7,414 nucleotides of DNA. Origin: Elusimicrobia bacterium UBA4817. Its GTDB lineage: Bacteria; Elusimicrobiota; UBA8919. Location of the stretch: positions 3,598 through 11,011 of the forward strand of contig DHFT01000001.1 of the NCBI GenBank assembly GCA_002402375.1, written 5' to 3'. Shown in pieces: positions 1 through 6,974 of this stretch (positions are counted from its first letter, which is position 1; every line of letters starts with the position of its first letter). The translations under genes were made by a program, and so were the position numbers. Under the pieces are notes generated by a model. It saw only the letters and a program-made list of their open reading frames with translations. It made no database searches and had not been told where the DNA came from.

Positions 1-24
1 TTCGGACTTCGGACTTCGGACTTC
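1..24 (-). repeat. Heptamer tandem array inside rpoC, at window edge
   Basis: On the plus strand TTCGGAC occurs three times in exact tandem (1-7, 8-14, 15-21), followed by TTC, and the array probably continues past the edge. On the coding strand the unit is GAAGTCC. Because seven is not a multiple of three, the array reads as the same seven-residue cycle (E-V-R-S-P-K-S) in every frame and contains no stop on either strand. It lies within the rpoC frame. Confidence 0.9.
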
Positions 25-1749
25 TTCTGTTATCTTATTTATCCCTCTCACTTTTATTTTTGCGTTCAGGTCAACCTGTTTATTTTGATATGCGGTCAGC
101 ACTTCGTCCGTATCGGAAAAAATCATTCCCTCGCCTAAAACACCTATTTTGGGCTTCGTAAGATACGCACAGCCGACAACCATATCCTGACTGGGCGATA
201 CAACCGGTCTGCCGTTTGACGGGAGGAGAAGATTATTCACCGAGAGTATTCTTTCCTTAACCTCTTTGATCGCCTCGTCGGATAACGGAACATGAACAGC
301 CATCTGGTCGCCGTCAAAATCGGCATTAAATGCCGTGCAGGTTAAAGGATGCAGCCGGATTGCCCGGCCCTCAATCAAAACAGGATAAAACGCCTGAATG
401 CCCATCCTGTGCAGGGTAGGTGCGCGGTTGAGCATAACCGGATGATTTTTCGTGATATTTTCAAGTATGTCCCAGACCTCCGGTCTTTGTTTTTCTAAAA
501 ATCTTTTTGCGGCTTTCAGCGAGGAAACCAGCCCGCGGTTTATTATTTCTTTGATGATGTAGGGCTTGAATAATTCAAGCGCCATTTCTTTGGGCAGTCC
601 GCACTGGCTCAACTTCATTTCCGGGCCAACAACTATAACGCTTCTTCCGGAATAATCAACCCGTTTTCCAAGAAGATTCTGACGGAAACGACCCGTTTTT
701 CCTTTGATGACATCTGAGAGCGATTTTAACGGACGATTGCCGGCGCCTGTTACTATTTTTCCTTTGGCGCCGTTTTCAAAAAGCGAATCAACCGCCTCCT
801 GCAATAGACGTTTTTCATTGTGAATCATTAACTCCGGCGATTTCAACGCTTCCAGATGGCGAAGGCGGTTATTCCTGTTTATTATTCTTCTGTATAAATC
901 ATTCAAGTCGGAAGCAGCGAATCTGCCGCCTTCAAGAGGAACCAGCGGCCTTAAATCCGGCGGAAGAACCGGAATAGTGGTAAGAACCATCCATTCGGGC
1001 TTAAGTCCGCTTTTTATAAATCCGTTGAGAAGACGAAGCCGTTTAACAAACTTAACTTTGTTCGCCTCGGACTTCCCTTTTTTAATATCCGCGGCAATTT
1101 CCTTCGCCTCTTTTTGCAAATCAATATTCTTAATCAATTCCAGTACAGCACCCGCACCGATGCCGACCTTGAATTTTAATTCCGGGTCAATTTTATATTT
1201 TTGGTATTCTTCGTCGGTTATTAATTGTTTTACATAGAGCGGCAATTTATTTTCATTTTTTTCTATTGATAAAACTACGTATTTGGCGTAATAAATTATT
1301 TTTTCAATATCCGAAAGTTTCATATCCAACAGCAGCGCAATTTTGGAAGGATTTTTTCTCATAAACCAGATATGTGCTATCGGGGTGGCGAGGTCAATAT
1401 GACCCATCCGCTCGCGGCGAACTTTTGATTCGGTCACCTCAACGCCGCACCTGTCGCAGACGATGCCTTTATGCTTGACCCATTTATATTTTCCGCAGTT
1501 GCACTCCCAGTCGTTGACGGGACCGAAAATTTTCTCGCAGAAAAGACCGTCTCTCTCCGGCTTGAATGTCCGGTAATTGATTGTTTCCGGTTTTTTCACC
1601 TCGCCATAACTCCACGAACGGATAACCTCCGGAGATGCGAGAGAAATTTTAATTTTTGAGAATTCCGCATAATTCAACTGCGGGACCACTTTCCTTTTCG
1701 GTTTCATAAGCGACATTTTTTTTAACTGATTTTTGATAAACTTCGCCAT
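1..1749 (-). CDS. rpoC: DNA-directed RNA polymerase subunit beta' (RpoC), N-terminal 583 residues, cut by window edge
   Basis: This is the largest subunit of bacterial RNA polymerase and provides the catalytic Mg2+ site and clamp. The frame is open from the ATG at 1749 to the left edge (583 codons, no stop); the 3' part is outside the window. Visible motifs are the N-terminal zinc finger with Cys83, Cys85, Cys98 and Cys101 in the family context CNCGKYK...CDRCGVEV. The clamp and lid/rudder region follows (LRPLVPLEGGRFAASDLNDLYRR context near 266-289), then GKRVDYSGRSVIVVGP near 361-376. The active-site motif NADFDGDQMAVH is at 475-486, with metal-binding Asp477, Asp479 and Asp481. The start is supported by a GAGGTG ribosome site five nucleotides upstream. 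It follows rpoB by 92 bp, the usual order. The oddity is at the cut end: residues 576-583 (EVRSPKSE) are encoded by a perfect heptamer array in a normally variable loop after the conserved KIKVR. Confidence 0.98.
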   Translation of the reverse strand, partial: MAKFIKNQLKKMSLMKPKRKVVPQLNYAEFSKIKISLASPEVIRSWSYGEVKKPETINYRTFKPERDGLFCEKIFGPVNDWECNCGKYKWVKHKGIVCDRCGVEVTESKVRRERMGHIDLATPIAHIWFMRKNPSKIALLLDMKLSDIEKIIYYAKYVVLSIEKNENKLPLYVKQLITDEEYQKYKIDPELKFKVGIGAGAVLELIKNIDLQKEAKEIAADIKKGKSEANKVKFVKRLRLLNGFIKSGLKPEWMVLTTIPVLPPDLRPLVPLEGGRFAASDLNDLYRRIINRNNRLRHLEALKSPELMIHNEKRLLQEAVDSLFENGAKGKIVTGAGNRPLKSLSDVIKGKTGRFRQNLLGKRVDYSGRSVIVVGPEMKLSQCGLPKEMALELFKPYIIKEIINRGLVSSLKAAKRFLEKQRPEVWDILENITKNHPVMLNRAPTLHRMGIQAFYPVLIEGRAIRLHPLTCTAFNADFDGDQMAVHVPLSDEAIKEVKERILSVNNLLLPSNGRPVVSPSQDMVVGCAYLTKPKIGVLGEGMIFSDTDEVLTAYQNKQVDLNAKIKVRGINKITEEVRSPKSE

Positions 1750-1756
1750 GTACACC

Positions 1757-1841
1757 TCGCTGATTCACGCTGAACAATACGCTGAATAACGCGGAAAACT
1801 TCCGCGTCTGTTCCGCGTTCCGTTCCGCGTCGGTTCTGCGG
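1757..1841. repeat. Inverted pair of short tandem arrays filling the rpoB-rpoC spacer
   Basis: The left arm on the plus strand has TCGCTGAT (1757), ACGCTGAA (1767), ACGCTGAA (1779) and ACGCGGAA (1789). The right arm has the reverse-complement unit TTCCGCGT at 1800, 1811 and 1823, and a variant TTCTGCGG at 1834. That makes four units facing four, spaced 10-12 bp. The centre, 1789-1807, is a perfect 8-bp inverted repeat with a 3-nt loop. No T-run follows it on either strand, so it does not look like an intrinsic terminator. It nearly fills the 92-bp spacer, stopping just short of the rpoC ribosome site. Confidence 0.85.
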
Positions 1842-4800
1842 TTATTTCAACAATTCTATATTCAATCCCAGTGACTGCAACTCTTTCACCAAAACCTTGA
1901 ACGACTCCGGCACACCCATCTGAGTTATCGGCTTGCCGTTTATTATTGCCTCATACATTTTTGTGCGTCCTGCAACATCGTCGCTTTTTATCGTCAGAAA
2001 CTCCTGCATCGTATGTGCGGCGCCGTAGCCCTCAATCGCCCATATTTCCATTTCTCCCATTCTCTGGCCGCCGCCGTGCGCTTTTCCTCCTAACGGCTGA
2101 CGGGTTATAAGCGAATAGGGACCTGTTGAGCGGGCGTGCATTTTATCGTCCACAAGATGCGCCAATTTCATAATGTACATATACCCGATTGTAATTTTTT
2201 CGGAAAAAGGGACACCGGTTCTGCCGTCGTAAAGCGTTATGCGGCAACTGTCATCCGGCAAAAAGTCCTTTCTTACCCCTTTGGAAATTAAATGTTTTTT
2301 AGCAAGTGCTATCTGCTGTTTTACCTCTTGCTCTTTTGCACTGTTGAATACCGGACATATCGCCTGCTCATTCATCTGAATACCCGCCCAGCCGAGCATC
2401 ATCTCCAAAATCTGCCCTACGTTCATTCTGGAGGGAACGGACAAAGGCGATATTATCATATCAACGGGAGTTCCGTCGGGAAGATATGGCATATCCTCGG
2501 CGGGAAGAATTTTAGCGACCACGCCTTTATTACCGTGACGGCCGGAAATTTTATCGCCGACCTGAATTTTTCTCGTGGTCGCGATGTAGACCTTGACGAT
2601 TTTATTTACGCTTATCGGAAGTTCGTCGCCGGTTTTGAGCGCATCCTTTTCAAATCTTTCGGCTTTTTTTATCTCTTCCTGCTGCTTTTTGAAAAGTTCT
2701 TTTGCTTTTAACAACTCTTCTTTTTTTGACTTTTGACTTCGGACTGATTTTACCGTCTCGTCATAGACGGTCTTAGCATTTTCACTCTCTTTTTTATATT
2801 TTGCCTCTATCTCTTTTACCCGTTTTTTCATCTCTTCCCTGGACAATTTTTCTTTTCTCTCAAAAATTTTTACATCGGAAACCTTTCCATAAACGCCCGG
2901 CGGAACACGCAGCGAAACATCCTTCGCCTCTTCCGATTTTTTGCCGAAGATGACTCTTAAAAGCCGTTCCTCCGGTGTCGTCTGCTGGTCGCCCTTCGGC
3001 GTGATTTTTCCCACCAGAATATCGCCGGGCTCAACATTACTTCCGACGGTAATAACGCCGTTTTCGTCAAGATTCAGCATCGCATCTTTTGACACATTAG
3101 GAATGTCCTTCGTTATTTCCTCGGGACCCATTTTTGTATCTCTGGACTCGGCTACAAACTCCTGTATGTGAATTGATGTCAACATATCTTCTCTGACAAG
3201 TTTTTCGGATACCAAAATGGCGTCCTCGTAGTTGTAGCCCTCCCACGACATAAAAGCAACCAGTATGTTTCTGCCGAGGGCGAGCGAGCCGTCTTTTGTG
3301 GATGCACCGTCGGCGATTGCCTGACCTTTTTTAACTGAATCGCCTTTTTTAACAATAGGTGCCTGATTTATGCAGGTATCCTGATTTGACCTCTCAAATT
3401 TTTTAAGTTTATAAACATCAATAACTCCTGTTTCTTTATCCTTAATGGCAATCTGGCGGGAATCAACGCTCAACACCTCGCCGGATTTTTCGGAAACAAC
3501 GACGGCGCCGGTATCCACTGCTATGTTGTCCTCAATACCCGTTGCCACTACCGGTTGCTCGGGTGAAATAAGCGGAACCGACTGCCTCATCATATTTGAA
3601 CCCATAAGCGCCCTGTTGGCATCGTCATGTTCCAAAAAGGGTATAAGTGCGGCGGATGTTGAAACCACCTGCAGCGGCGAAATATCCATATAATCAATTT
3701 TATCCGGTGCGACGAAAATGAACTCGCCGCCGTGCCGTGAAGAAACGCTGTTTGTAATAAATTTTCCCGATTTGTCAATCGGCGAGTTCGCCTGCGCGAT
3801 AACAAGAGCGTCCTCTTTATCGGCCGTCATATATTCTATTTCGTCGGTAACCCTGCCTTTCACAACCTTTCTGTAAGGTGTTTCCAAAAGCCCGTACTCG
3901 TTCACTCTTGAATAACAGGCAAGCGATGTGATTAATCCGATATTCGCACCTTCCGGAGTTTCAATCGGACAGATTCTTCCATAATGGGTGTAATGAACAT
4001 CTCGCACCTCAAAACCGGCACGCTTTCTGTGAAGACCGCCGGGACCCAGTGCGGAAAGCCGCCTTTTGTGAGTCAACTCCGCCAAAGGGTTTATCTGGTC
4101 CATATATTGAGATAACTGCCCCGTGCCGAAAAATTTCTTTATAATTCCTATAACCGGCTGAGTATTTAATATGTTCCGCGGAGTCGCCTGCGCACGCTCC
4201 AATGAATTCATTTTTTCACGGGTCAGCCGCACCATATGGGCGAGACCGATGCGCATCTGGTTTTCCAAAAGTTCGCCGACAGCCCTTATACGCCGGTTGC
4301 CGAGATGGTCTATGTCGTCAATCTGACGGTCATCGGCGCTCCCCAAACCGTTATTTAAGTCAATCATGTATTTCATCGTAGCGACTATATCCTCAACGGT
4401 CAGGGTTTTTTTGGTTTCTTTCGGGATTTCAAAGCCAAGTTTCTCAAAAATTTTTTTAAATTTTCTGTTTATCTTAAACCTGCCTACTTTTGACAGGTCA
4501 TATTTTTTCGGATTTTTTAAGATGAGGTTTTCAAAATATTCCACCGCCTGGTCGGGTTTTACATATTCCATCGCCCTGTTCTGACGGTAAATATACATTA
4601 TAGCATCGTTTCTTGTTTTAACTTTATCCAGTGCGAGAGTTTCCGAAATGGTCATATCTTTTACGACCGATTCGCCGGCGGGTATCTCTGTGATAATGAC
4701 GGCAACCGACTTAATTTTTCCGGAAGCATTCGCACGCAAGAGCGTCAGCAAATCCTCCGTGATGCGGCGATTCGTTTCCGCTAAAACCTCGCCGGTTTTG

Positions 4801-5525
4801 GTATCTACGATATCTTCAGCCAAAATTCGTCCCACGGCTGCCTCGGAGAGCGGAATATTTTCCTTTTTGTAGAAAAATTTCAGGATATCCGAATCCTTTT
4901 CAATACCTATGGCGCGCAAAAGCGTAGTGGCAAGAAATTTTTTCTTTTTATCAATCCTTACCCATAGTATATTTTTGTCGTCATATTCAAACTCCACCCA
5001 TGCGCCGCGGTACGGAATAATTCTGGCGAAAAAAAGATGTTTCCCGTAAATAGAAATAGGCGTTTCTTCATCTTCTTCAAAGATAACGCCCGGTGAACGG
5101 TGCATCTGGGTCACGACAACCCTTTCAACACCGTTTATTATGAATGTCGCTTTTTTGGTCATCAAAGGAAGGTCGCAGACATATACATCCTGCTCGGATA
5201 TTTCCTTCGGAGCCCCTTTTTCCTGTTTTGCTAACAACCGGAATGTCGCTTTGAGCGGCGCGGCATAATTTGAGTCGGTAAGCAATGCTTCTTCTTCGGT
5301 AAATTTCGGCTTGGCAAGTTCATATGAAACGAATTCCAGAATGTATTCGCCGTTAGTTGAGGCAATCGGAAAAACATCCAGGAATGACGCCTGAAGCCCT
5401 TGAAGTTTCCGTTTTTCCGGCGGAATATTTGCCTGCAAAAACTCCACAAAGGAATCCTTCTGAACCTCTATCAAATCCGGCAATTTAATAACCGGCGAAA
5501 ATTTGGCGAAACTGATTCTTTTCAT
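1842..5525 (-). CDS. rpoB: DNA-directed RNA polymerase subunit beta (RpoB), complete, 1227 aa
   Basis: This is the second-largest RNA polymerase subunit; it forms one pincer of the DNA channel and the rifampicin pocket. Signature blocks occur in family order: ISFAKFSPVIKLPDLIEVQ at the N-terminus, RSPGVIFE near 143-150 and the rifampicin-region block FFGTGQLSQYMDQINPLAELTHKRR near 465-489. Further on are ALGPGGL, RICPIETPEGANIGLI, GRHGNKGVVAKILP near 995, SRMNVGQILE near 1032, and the C-terminal GKAHGGGQRMGEMEIWAIEGYGAAHTMQE block near 1147-1175. Residues about 890-965 are a charged, coiled-coil-like variable insert. The ATG at 5525 is preferred: AAAGGTG lies about eight nucleotides upstream, and an alternative in-frame GTG at 5534 overlaps that ribosome site. 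Length is normal for bacteria without the large lineage-specific insertions. Seven codons (928-934) coincide exactly with three heptamer repeats; no frameshift is seen. Confidence 0.99.
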   Translation of the reverse strand: MKRISFAKFSPVIKLPDLIEVQKDSFVEFLQANIPPEKRKLQGLQASFLDVFPIASTNGEYILEFVSYELAKPKFTEEEALLTDSNYAAPLKATFRLLAKQEKGAPKEISEQDVYVCDLPLMTKKATFIINGVERVVVTQMHRSPGVIFEEDEETPISIYGKHLFFARIIPYRGAWVEFEYDDKNILWVRIDKKKKFLATTLLRAIGIEKDSDILKFFYKKENIPLSEAAVGRILAEDIVDTKTGEVLAETNRRITEDLLTLLRANASGKIKSVAVIITEIPAGESVVKDMTISETLALDKVKTRNDAIMYIYRQNRAMEYVKPDQAVEYFENLILKNPKKYDLSKVGRFKINRKFKKIFEKLGFEIPKETKKTLTVEDIVATMKYMIDLNNGLGSADDRQIDDIDHLGNRRIRAVGELLENQMRIGLAHMVRLTREKMNSLERAQATPRNILNTQPVIGIIKKFFGTGQLSQYMDQINPLAELTHKRRLSALGPGGLHRKRAGFEVRDVHYTHYGRICPIETPEGANIGLITSLACYSRVNEYGLLETPYRKVVKGRVTDEIEYMTADKEDALVIAQANSPIDKSGKFITNSVSSRHGGEFIFVAPDKIDYMDISPLQVVSTSAALIPFLEHDDANRALMGSNMMRQSVPLISPEQPVVATGIEDNIAVDTGAVVVSEKSGEVLSVDSRQIAIKDKETGVIDVYKLKKFERSNQDTCINQAPIVKKGDSVKKGQAIADGASTKDGSLALGRNILVAFMSWEGYNYEDAILVSEKLVREDMLTSIHIQEFVAESRDTKMGPEEITKDIPNVSKDAMLNLDENGVITVGSNVEPGDILVGKITPKGDQQTTPEERLLRVIFGKKSEEAKDVSLRVPPGVYGKVSDVKIFERKEKLSREEMKKRVKEIEAKYKKESENAKTVYDETVKSVRSQKSKKEELLKAKELFKKQQEEIKKAERFEKDALKTGDELPISVNKIVKVYIATTRKIQVGDKISGRHGNKGVVAKILPAEDMPYLPDGTPVDMIISPLSVPSRMNVGQILEMMLGWAGIQMNEQAICPVFNSAKEQEVKQQIALAKKHLISKGVRKDFLPDDSCRITLYDGRTGVPFSEKITIGYMYIMKLAHLVDDKMHARSTGPYSLITRQPLGGKAHGGGQRMGEMEIWAIEGYGAAHTMQEFLTIKSDDVAGRTKMYEAIINGKPITQMGVPESFKVLVKELQSLGLNIELLK
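2724..2744 (-). repeat. Three heptamer units inside the rpoB coding sequence
   Basis: The plus strand reads TTTTGAC (2724-2730), TTTTGAC (2731-2737) and TTCGGAC (2738-2744). The third unit is identical to the heptamer at the left edge of the window in rpoC. The 21 bp coincide exactly with codons 928-934 of rpoB and encode VRSQKSK, in the variable, Lys/Glu-rich coiled-coil-like part of the protein. This is a direct array only, with no opposing arm. Confidence 0.75.
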
Positions 5526-5560
5526 TTTTAACACCTTTAAGTGCGTGAAATAAGGAAAAA

Positions 5561-5623
5561 GTGATAAAGTAAAAACGAAAAGTCAACCGGCTTTTTTACC
5601 TTTTTACCTTTTCACCTTTTTAC
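5561..5623. repeat. Inverted octamer-type tandem arrays in the rplL-rpoB spacer
   Basis: The right arm on the plus strand is CTTTTTTAC (5591), CTTTTTAC (5600), CTTTTCAC (5608) and CTTTTTAC (5616), four contiguous units. The left arm is GTGATAAA (5561), GTAAAAAC (5569) and GAAAAGTC (5577), contiguous degenerate copies of the reverse-complement unit GTAAAAAG. The arms are separated by six nucleotides (5585-5590), so the RNA could form a long imperfect stem-loop. In E. coli the rplL-rpoB gap holds an attenuator and an RNase III site; a similar role here is only inference. The rest of the spacer holds the rpoB ribosome site. Confidence 0.75.
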
Positions 5624-5637
5624 GCCTTTTGCTTCTA

Positions 5638-6018
5638 TTATTTCACTTCAACAGTTGCACCCGCTTCGGTAAGTTTCTTTTTGATTTCCTCTGCCTGTGC
5701 TTTCGGAATGCTTTCTTTGACCGGTTTGGGCGCGGCTTCAACAAGGTCTTTTGCCTCTTTCAAACCCAGACCCGTAAGTTCTCGAACCACTTTAATTACA
5801 TTGATTTTTTGAGCACCTGCGGATGTAAGAATCACGGTGAAATCGGTCTTTTCCTCAGTTGCTGCGCCGCTGCCGGCAGATACTGCCGCCGGGCCCGCCG
5901 CAAAAGAAGCCGCAGAAACGCCGAACTTTTCCTCAAGCGCCTTGACCAAATCCGCTAATTCAATAACGGTCATTTTAGAAATCGCTTCCAAAATATCGTC
6001 CTTTCCGTTTGTAGCCAT
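5638..6018 (-). CDS. rplL: 50S ribosomal protein L7/L12, 126 aa
   Basis: This is the multicopy stalk protein that recruits and activates translation GTPases on the large subunit. The family's three parts are visible. The N-terminal dimerisation helices (DDILEAISKMTVIELADLVKALEEKFGV) are at 7-34. A flexible Ala/Gly-rich hinge runs about 35-55. The C-terminal factor-binding domain starts near 59, with KINVIKVVRELTGLGLKEAKDLVE at 71-93 and the ending EAGATVEVK. Length is typical. The ATG at 6018 is chosen because a full GGAGGTGA ribosome site lies five nucleotides upstream; an in-frame ATG at 6033 is upstream of and overlaps that site, so it would start translation inside it. It follows rplJ, whose product anchors L12 dimers, by 107 bp. 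Confidence 0.99.
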   Translation of the reverse strand: MATNGKDDILEAISKMTVIELADLVKALEEKFGVSAASFAAGPAAVSAGSGAATEEKTDFTVILTSAGAQKINVIKVVRELTGLGLKEAKDLVEAAPKPVKESIPKAQAEEIKKKLTEAGATVEVK

Positions 6019-6023
6019 TTTAC

Positions 6024-6031
6024 TCACCTCC
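6024..6031 (-). promoter_or_regulatory. Strong ribosome binding site of rplL
   Basis: GGAGGTGA on the minus strand, an eight-base match to the usual anti-Shine-Dalgarno sequence, ends five nucleotides before the ATG at 6018. It decides the start against the in-frame ATG at 6033. A strong site fits the need for several L12 copies per ribosome. Confidence 0.9.
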
Positions 6032-6053
6032 ATTTTTTCTTTCTATTATCTTT

Positions 6054-6126
6054 GCCACAGAGAACACAAAGTTCACAGAGAAATTCTTAAAATTATTGTT
6101 TTGTCCTTCTCGGTATCCTATGTGGC
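6054..6126. repeat. Nonamer tandem repeat with short inverted ends in the rplJ-rplL spacer
   Basis: The plus strand has CACAGAGAA (6056-6064), CACAAAGTT (6065-6073) and CACAGAGAA (6074-6082), three contiguous nonamers. GCCACA at 6054-6059 is matched by TGTGGC at 6121-6126. The inward 18 bp of each end agree at about 13 positions when one is reverse-complemented. The direct array is clear, the inverted second arm weaker. The right end touches the last codon of rplJ (stop 6126-6128). Confidence 0.65.
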
Positions 6127-6638
6127 TAATTCTTTATTTGTTTCAATACGATAGCCAAGTTCCTAATCGGAGCGAGCAAGACATTCATTAGACGAATCAG
6201 CGGCGACGAAATGCCGCCCACAATTGATGCAATCAGTTGTTCTTTTGAAGGCAGCGATGCGATTTTTGCCACATCCGCACCGGACAAAAATTTATTTTCT
6301 AAATAACCCGCCTTTATTTTCAGTTTATTGTTATTTTTTGAGAATATGGAAAGCGTTTTGATGGTTTTAACCGGGTCGCCTTTTTCAAGAATTATCGCCG
6401 TTGCTCCTTTGAGATGTTCGTCAAAATGAGAAATTTTAAGATTTTTGAGGACTTTTGCGACGAGACGATTTTTAATAACGCGAAATTCCGCATCGGTGGC
6501 TCTTACTTTTTTCCGCAGGTCCTCAAGTTCCTTAACCGTCAGACCCTGATAACCGGCAAAACAAAAATTTTTTGCATCCGTTATTTCTTTTTCAAACGAT
6601 TGGACAAACTCCTTTTTTTCCTGTTTGGTTTTAATCAT
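6126..6638 (-). CDS. rplJ: 50S ribosomal protein L10, 170 aa
   Basis: L10 anchors L12 dimers to the base of the large-subunit stalk, binds the GTPase-centre region of 23S rRNA, and in many bacteria represses its own operon by binding the leader RNA. The N-terminal RNA-binding domain shows the family pattern FCFAGYQGLTVKELEDLRKKVR (25-46) followed by EFRVIKNRLVAKVL (51-64). The middle has GYLENKFLSGADVAKIASLPSKEQLIA (111-137). The end is the long helix that carries L12 (about 145-170). Length is usual for the family. The ATG at 6638 is chosen over the upstream ATG at 6692: GAGGG lies seven nucleotides before 6638, homologues begin with this kind of charged helix, and 6692 falls inside the loop of the attenuator hairpin. 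rplK and rplA, which usually precede it, are absent here; the 5S gene lies upstream instead. Confidence 0.98.
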   Translation of the reverse strand: MIKTKQEKKEFVQSFEKEITDAKNFCFAGYQGLTVKELEDLRKKVRATDAEFRVIKNRLVAKVLKNLKISHFDEHLKGATAIILEKGDPVKTIKTLSIFSKNNNKLKIKAGYLENKFLSGADVAKIASLPSKEQLIASIVGGISSPLIRLMNVLLAPIRNLAIVLKQIKN

Positions 6639-6667
6639 AATGACACCCTCGGCTGAATTTTTTTGAC

Positions 6668-6703
6668 AAAAAAATAATCTTCCCGAGAACATACCAGGAA
6701 GAT
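6668..6703 (-). terminator. Intrinsic terminator / attenuator just upstream of rplJ
   Basis: On the minus strand a perfect 7-bp stem (ATCTTCC at 6703-6697 with GGAAGAT at 6683-6677) encloses a 13-nt loop. After T and A it is followed by seven Ts (6674-6668). It ends 29 nt before the rplJ start. It could terminate rRNA operon transcripts or act as the attenuator of the L10 leader; both may apply. The stem is short and only partly GC, so termination may be incomplete. Confidence 0.75.
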
Positions 6704-6762
6704 GATCCTTTCTGTCTCGATGGGGTTTGCTTTTAATCCCGCATACTGCGGAACCCCATTGT
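6704..6762 (-). promoter_or_regulatory. Probable L10 leader (autoregulatory mRNA element)
   Basis: In RNA order, an 8-bp outer stem ATGGGGTT/AACCCCAT (6759-6752 with 6727-6720) encloses a 5-bp inner hairpin CCGCA-GTA-TGCGG (6751-6739). The inner hairpin stacks directly on the 5' strand, and the 3' strand is left with an asymmetric A-rich bulge of 11 nt (6738-6728). It lies upstream of the rplJ attenuator. Known L10 leaders are kinked hairpins before rplJ that bind L10(L12)4 and, in several phyla, control a downstream terminator. The match is by position and architecture; the kink-turn itself is not proven. Confidence 0.6.
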
Positions 6763-6779
6763 CTTTGACTGAAAAAAAT

Positions 6780-6897
<118 letters not shown>

Positions 6898-6917
6898 AAT
6901 ATTTTAACATCAAAAGC

Positions 6918-6966
6918 GGTAAACGGTAAACGGGAGACGAAAGACGGAAAACATCTACCGTCTACC
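6918..6966. repeat. Seven contiguous heptamers, five facing two, between small ORF and 5S
   Basis: The plus strand splits exactly into seven heptamers over 49 bp: GGTAAAC (6918), GGTAAAC (6925), GGGAGAC (6932), GAAAGAC (6939), GGAAAAC (6946), then ATCTACC (6953) and GTCTACC (6960). The last two are the same unit inverted (GGTAGAT and GGTAGAC on the minus strand). The outermost 14 bp of each side match at 11 positions when reverse-complemented, so the transcript can form a hairpin. It lies immediately 3' of the small ORF and 5' of the 5S gene in RNA order. Confidence 0.85.
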
Positions 6967-6974
6967 TGCCTTTT

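Noticed and set aside
1067..1075. Single TCGGACTTC match to the heptamer inside rpoC
   Set aside because: Only one unit, in a region that aligns with normal RpoC; a nine-base match of some rotation is expected by chance in this length.
977..1237. Plus-strand ORFs, such as this one and those at 2292-2711, 5629-5958 and 5837-6154
   Set aside because: They are antisense to rpoC, rpoB, rplL or rplJ, have low-complexity or implausible products and lack ribosome sites.
1757..1841. CRISPR-like array
   Set aside because: Units are too short, degenerate and lack unique spacers of constant length; no cas genes are present. The same holds for the other arrays.
4020..4140. Possible natural rifampicin resistance in RpoB
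   Set aside because: The Gln, Asp, His and Ser positions most linked to resistance are retained in QLSQYMDQINPLAELTHKRRLS; the Tyr, Ile and Ala differences from E. coli are not by themselves evidence of resistance.
5526..5534. GTG start of rpoB nine bases upstream
   Set aside because: It overlaps the AAAGGTG ribosome site; the ATG at 5525 is better spaced.
6019..6033. Upstream ATG adding five residues to L12
   Set aside because: The ATG overlaps the GGAGGTGA site that serves the ATG at 6018.
6639..6692. Upstream in-frame ATG that would give an 188-aa L10
   Set aside because: It lies in the loop of the terminator hairpin, lacks a ribosome site and would add residues foreign to the family; the start at 6638 has GAGGG at good spacing.
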